DNA of 64,000 nt, from positions 248,001-312,000 of the forward strand of contig NZ_JAGSNF010000004.1 in the NCBI RefSeq assembly GCF_018139485.1. The letters are read 5' to 3'. The translations under genes and the position numbers were made by a program. Shown one piece after another: positions 61,007 to 64,000 of this stretch. Numbering within the stretch: position 1 is the first letter of the stretch; each line of letters opens with the position of its first letter. The notes under the pieces were generated by a model. The model had not been told where the DNA came from. It saw nothing but the letters and a program-made list of their open reading frames with translations, and searched no databases. This DNA is from Phycicoccus avicenniae (GTDB lineage: Bacteria > Actinomycetota > Actinomycetes > Actinomycetales > Dermatophilaceae).

Positions 61007-61479
61007 GCCTGACCCGGCCCCTTCGGCGCTCTTGCACGACTTCGACTACGAGGCGTGGCGGAAGAAGCAGCGGAAGGAACGGGGACGCTGTGGTGGAGGT
61101 GACCGTGGTCGGCCCGGTCCCTGACCTCATGGATCACGTCGTCCAGGTTCGCCACTGCCCGGGTCCGGACCTCCTTCAATCGTCTCCCTGGGGGCTGGTG
61201 GCCTGTCAGGCATCTTCGACCCGGAGTGCCACGCAAGTGCTGTGAGCGCCTCGCAGCGGCTCCTCATCCGCTTGGCCAACATCTCTGTGTCCTCTGCAGT
61301 CAAGCATGCCGCTCGGTTTGCACCGTCCTTGGCCTCTCGGCCCGTGACGGTTGGCCACGAGGGACTGGCTGCGAGCGATGCAAAGCTCAACTGTGGACGC
61401 AGGCGAATTCGCCTTGCACAGTCGGCTGCTGATGCACAGTCGATGGTCGTCGGCGTCTAGCGAGGACGGGCGCCTCGGC
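61007..61479. other. Intergenic stretch without a supported gene
   Basis: Short open frames on both strands lack ribosome sites and recognisable domains. The codon third-position bias of the flanking genes is absent. Confidence 0.5.
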
Positions 61480-62094
61480 TCAGGGCAGGGTGCCGACGCT
61501 GACCCGGACGTGCCCGCCACGCCGGCTCCAGGATCGGACGCCGGCGAGGTCGCGCTCGACGACCTCCCAGGGATGGGCGTCGATGTCGGCGCCGCCGAGC
61601 GCGCAGGCGGCCCGGGCCAGCGGCGCGGCCCACGCCCACGGGCCGGTCGGCACGGCCATGTCGACGACCGCCACCCGGGCGGTCGGGGCGAGGACGCCGC
61701 GGACCGCCCGCCAGACAGCGGCCGGGTCGGGCATGAGCGACAGGCTGTAGGTCGCGAGGACCGCGTCGAACGGGGTGTCGCCGGCCGCCTCGTCGAGGGC
61801 CGCGGGGTCCGCGGCGTCCCCCGCCACCAACCGCACCGACGGGTGGCCGCGGGCCTTGCGCCGCGCCACACGGAGCATCGCCGCGCTGCGGTCGAGCCCG
61901 ACGACCGTCCCCTCGGGGCCGACCGCGTCGAGCAGCAGCGGGAGGTTCAGCCCGGTACCGCAGCCGACGTCGAGGACCCGGTCGCCGGGCCGGAGGCCGA
62001 GCGCCCGGACGGCGACCCGTCGGCCGACGCCGTAGACCGGCTCTCCGGACAGCACGTCGTAGGTGCGGGCCATGAGGGTTCCGTACCGTGCCAT
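61480..62094 (-). CDS. Class I SAM-dependent methyltransferase
   Basis: 204 residues starting MARYGTLMARTYD with GGAGG 5 nt upstream; an ATG at 62142 would add 16 residues but has a weak ribosome site. SAM-binding motif VLDVGCGTGLNLPLLLD, acidic motif VVGLDRSAAML, and VAGDAADPAAL. The C-terminus is close to UbiE/phospholipid-N-methyltransferase-like enzymes (RVAVVDMAVP), without an identified acceptor. Confidence 0.85.
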   Translation of the reverse strand: MARYGTLMARTYDVLSGEPVYGVGRRVAVRALGLRPGDRVLDVGCGTGLNLPLLLDAVGPEGTVVGLDRSAAMLRVARRKARGHPSVRLVAGDAADPAALDEAAGDTPFDAVLATYSLSLMPDPAAVWRAVRGVLAPTARVAVVDMAVPTGPWAWAAPLARAACALGGADIDAHPWEVVERDLAGVRSWSRRGGHVRVSVGTLP

Positions 62095-62158
62095 CGCACC
62101 TCCGTCCGTGGGCTCCGTCGCCGCTGTCGGGTCGGGCTCCATCGTCGCCCACCGTGCG

Positions 62159-62215
62159 GCGAGCCAGGAAGGTGGCGTCGAGCCGGAGTCGCCGTGGCGA
62201 GCCGGGAAGGTGGCG
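62159..62215. repeat. 19-nt direct repeat, two copies
   Basis: 62159-62177 and 62197-62215 differ at one base (GCGAGCC, A or G, GGAAGGTGGCG), 38 nt apart, upstream of the methyltransferase gene. Confidence 0.75.
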
Positions 62216-62303
62216 GTGGGCCTCCTGCAGCGGGCTCATCACGCCGAAGCAGGCTCGGCGTCACAGAGAAGGCTCCGGGCAGGCCCCGACCCCGAGCCCG
62301 GTG

Positions 62304-62633
62304 TCAGGAGTTCGGGCGGCAGCCGTCGGACGTGCGGTCGCCCGGCGTGCCCGGACCCTCGTCGTCGCACGGGGCGGCCACGGGGCGCGGTCGCTCGTCC
62401 GGCCCGGCCCACGGGGTCGCGGGGCGTCCGCGCCGGTGCAGCTCGGCGAGGCGGGCGGCGCCCCGGCGGACCCGGTCGAGCCGGCCCCGTCCGTCGAGCT
62501 CGCGCCAGCGCATCCGCTCGTGCCGGGGCGCGGCCGACGTGCCGAACCACGCGAGGACGACCGTGACCGCGGCCAGCCAGACGCCGATCGTGCCGACGGT
62601 CCAGAGAGGGGCGAAGGCATCACCGAAGCTCAT
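62304..62633 (-). CDS. Small single-pass membrane protein, function unknown
   Basis: 109 residues. One helix, TVGTIGVWLAAVTVVLAWFG (about 13-32), then an Arg-rich cytoplasmic part (WRELDGRGRLDRVRRGAARLAELHRRGR) and a Pro/Gly/Asp tail. Divergent from the AraC-type regulator gene (91 nt), sharing the dyad at 62671-62705. Confidence 0.65.
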   Translation of the reverse strand: MSFGDAFAPLWTVGTIGVWLAAVTVVLAWFGTSAAPRHERMRWRELDGRGRLDRVRRGAARLAELHRRGRPATPWAGPDERPRPVAAPCDDEGPGTPGDRTSDGCRPNS

Positions 62634-62670
62634 GGATCCATCGTTCTCCCGCGCCCTGTGACCTGGCGAG

Positions 62671-62705
62671 TGGCAGATATGACCCGTATCGTGTGATTTC
62701 TGCCA
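62671..62705. promoter_or_regulatory. Dyad operator before the GlxA-type regulator
   Basis: Perfect 7-bp inverted repeat TGGCAGA (62671-62677) and TCTGCCA (62699-62705), 21-nt AT-richer spacer. It lies 19 nt before the regulator ATG and is a natural site for autoregulation and control of the divergent gene. Confidence 0.6.
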
Positions 62706-62724
62706 AACGGACGGGAGGCGAACG

Positions 62725-63666
62725 ATGAAGACGGTGGCGGTCGTCGTGCAGGACGGGGTCGAGGCGTTCGGTCTCGGCTGCATCGTCGAGGTGTGGGGGG
62801 AGCCGTACCACCCCGAGGACGACAACCCCGTCTTCGACCTGCGCGTCTGTGCCGCTACCCCCGGCGTGGTCCGCGGACGCAGCGTCGACGTCGTCGTGCC
62901 GGAAGGGCTGGACTGGGCGGCCGGCGCCGACCTCGTCGCGATGACGTCCCGGCGTCCCCACCTGCCGGACCACCCGGCCGTCCTCGAGATGCTCCGCGCG
63001 GCGTACGACGGCGGCAGCGACGTCTTCGCGCACTGCTCGGGGACCTTCACCCTCGGCGCCGCCGGCCTGCTCGACGGGCGGGAGTGCACGACGCACTGGC
63101 GCTACACCGACCTCCTGCGCCGGCAGTACCCCGAGGCGGTCGTCCGCCCCGAGGTCCTCTACGTCCACGACGGGACGGTGCTCACCGGCGCCGGCTCGGC
63201 GGCCGCCCTCGACGCCTCGCTCCACCTCGTGCGCGACCGGCTCGGCAGCCGGCACGCCGCCGCCGCCGCCCGCCGCATCGTCATCCCCCCGCACCGCGAC
63301 GGCGGCCAGGCGCAGTTCGTCGACCGCCCCGTCGTACCGACCGCCGCCGAGAGCCTCGCGCCGCTCCTCGAGTGGGCGACGAAGCACCTCGACGAGGACC
63401 TCGGCGTGCGGGCGCTCGCCCGCCGGTCGGCACTCTCCGAGCGGACGCTGGCCCGCCGCTTCCGGCAGGAGACCGGGATGACCCCGCACGCCTGGGTCGT
63501 CGAGCAGCGGGTGCGACGGGCCGAGCAGCTGCTCGAGCGGACCGACCTGTCGGTCGACGCCGTCGCCCGCGACGTCGGCTTCGGCAGCGCCGCGACCCTG
63601 CGCCACCACGTCCGGCGCGTGCGCGAGCTGAGCCCGACGGCCTACCGGTCCCGATTCGCCGTCTGA
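62725..63666 (+). CDS. GlxA-type AraC-family transcriptional regulator
   Basis: 313 residues. N-terminal DJ-1/PfpI-like domain (MKTVAVVVQDGVEAFGLGCI, with FAHCSGTFTLGAAGLLDG at the nucleophile elbow) and a C-terminal pair of helix-turn-helix units: GVRALARRSALSERTLARRF and SVDAVARDVGFGSAATLRHH. GlxA-type regulators respond to metabolic signals and often control nearby exporters or oxidoreductases. GGGAGG precedes the ATG. Overlaps the convergent binding-protein gene by 25 nt. Confidence 0.92.
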   Translation: MKTVAVVVQDGVEAFGLGCIVEVWGEPYHPEDDNPVFDLRVCAATPGVVRGRSVDVVVPEGLDWAAGADLVAMTSRRPHLPDHPAVLEMLRAAYDGGSDVFAHCSGTFTLGAAGLLDGRECTTHWRYTDLLRRQYPEAVVRPEVLYVHDGTVLTGAGSAAALDASLHLVRDRLGSRHAAAAARRIVIPPHRDGGQAQFVDRPVVPTAAESLAPLLEWATKHLDEDLGVRALARRSALSERTLARRFRQETGMTPHAWVVEQRVRRAEQLLERTDLSVDAVARDVGFGSAATLRHHVRRVRELSPTAYRSRFAV

Positions 63667-64000
63667 GATGGCGCGACCCGACCCGTCACGCCCCCCGCCG
63701 GAGCGACGGACGCGTCGGCGCGGCCGGAGCGCGCCAGGGACTCGGCGACGAACCCGGTCCGCTTCAGCTCCTCGACGACGTCGTCGAGGAACGCGACGCT
63801 CTGCGGCGACCTCGTGCGCGTCGTGCCCACGGCCTGACGGATCTCCATGAACGCCGGCTCCAGCACCCGCAGGTCCGGACGGCCCCCGGCGAGGTCCAGG
63901 ACCGGTTGCCGGATCCCCGCGCCGACCTCGAGCCGCTCGGTCTCGAACACCGTCGTGCCCTCCGCTCCGCGGACGAGCTCGGCGTGTTCGAGGGTGCGGG
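63642..64000 (-). CDS. ABC transporter substrate-binding protein, C-terminal part (5' end outside window)
   Basis: 119 codons of a frame that continues past base 64000. The segment VFETERLEVGAGIRQPVLDL, then FMEIRQAVGTTRTRSPQSVAFLDD and FVAESLARSGRADASVAP, resembles the last third of amino-acid-type periplasmic binding proteins (SBP_bac_3). The overlap with the regulator's last 8 codons suggests compact convergent packing. Family assignment rests on this tail only. Confidence 0.6.
   Translation of the reverse strand, partial: RTLEHAELVRGAEGTTVFETERLEVGAGIRQPVLDLAGGRPDLRVLEPAFMEIRQAVGTTRTRSPQSVAFLDDVVEELKRTGFVAESLARSGRADASVAPAGGVTGRVAPSQTANRDR

Noticed and set aside
61127-61390. 87-codon minus-strand open frame as a gene
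   Set aside because: No ribosome site or recognisable domain, and no GC3 bias like that of neighbouring genes.
60439-61479. tRNA or other structured RNA in the gene-poor patch
   Set aside because: No T-loop or cloverleaf arms recognisable by eye.

Overview
The window comes from a very GC-rich Gram-positive chromosome (codon third positions almost all G or C). Lsr2, a ClgR-type box before clpC, a Ku/LigD end-joining set, an LAxTG sorting signal (sortase class E) and many GTG starts point to the Actinomycetota. The gene mix fits Micrococcales, but no rRNA or other marker is present to fix the genus. I found no tRNA, rRNA, CRISPR array, insertion sequence or prophage.

Layout. 1-3.3 kb: the end of a giant wall-anchored adhesin of CshA-type fibril repeats. 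3.5-7.0 kb: clpC, under a ClgR box and a SigR/SigH-like promoter, and an arginine-pathway N-acetylglutamate synthase. 7.1-12.8 kb: a membrane-anchored gluzincin, ku, a stand-alone TOPRIM protein, and LigD split into separate ligase and polymerase genes. 12.9-34.3 kb: a sulfated-glycan utilisation island. It has three exported beta-helix proteins, a GH3 enzyme, two ROK repressors, three sulfatases and a complete Dpp/Opp-type ABC importer. 34.3-42.8 kb: a small membrane protein, an FhuF-like protein, lsr2, lysS, a YjdF-like membrane protein, a flavin reductase, a CAP-domain protein, and a desaturase plus its electron-donating reductase under an iterated palindromic operator. 43.0-51.7 kb: a BMP-type nucleoside ABC importer and a tightly overlapping purine/methylthioadenosine salvage operon. 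51.8-58.6 kb: gamma-glutamyltransferase, a MATE exporter, a CoA-transferase, a vanadium haloperoxidase-like enzyme and a DUF2277 protein. 58.6-60.4 kb: dnaB behind a cluster of DnaA-box-like sequences. 60.4-61.5 kb: a gene-poor patch of mixed composition with one small membrane protein. 61.5-64 kb: a methyltransferase, a membrane protein, a GlxA-type AraC regulator with a clear dyad before it, and the end of a solute-binding protein.

How the parts work together. In the glycan island the beta-helix proteins carry export signals, but the sulfatases and GH3 do not. I infer cutting outside the cell, oligosaccharide import by the ABC system, then cytoplasmic desulfation and deglycosylation. Two divergent intergenic regions there share an AT-rich ATTACTTTC element at their promoters, a plausible target for the two ROK repressors. 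In the salvage region the importer may feed a deaminase/phosphorylase pair that would handle methylthioadenosine by way of methylthioinosine.
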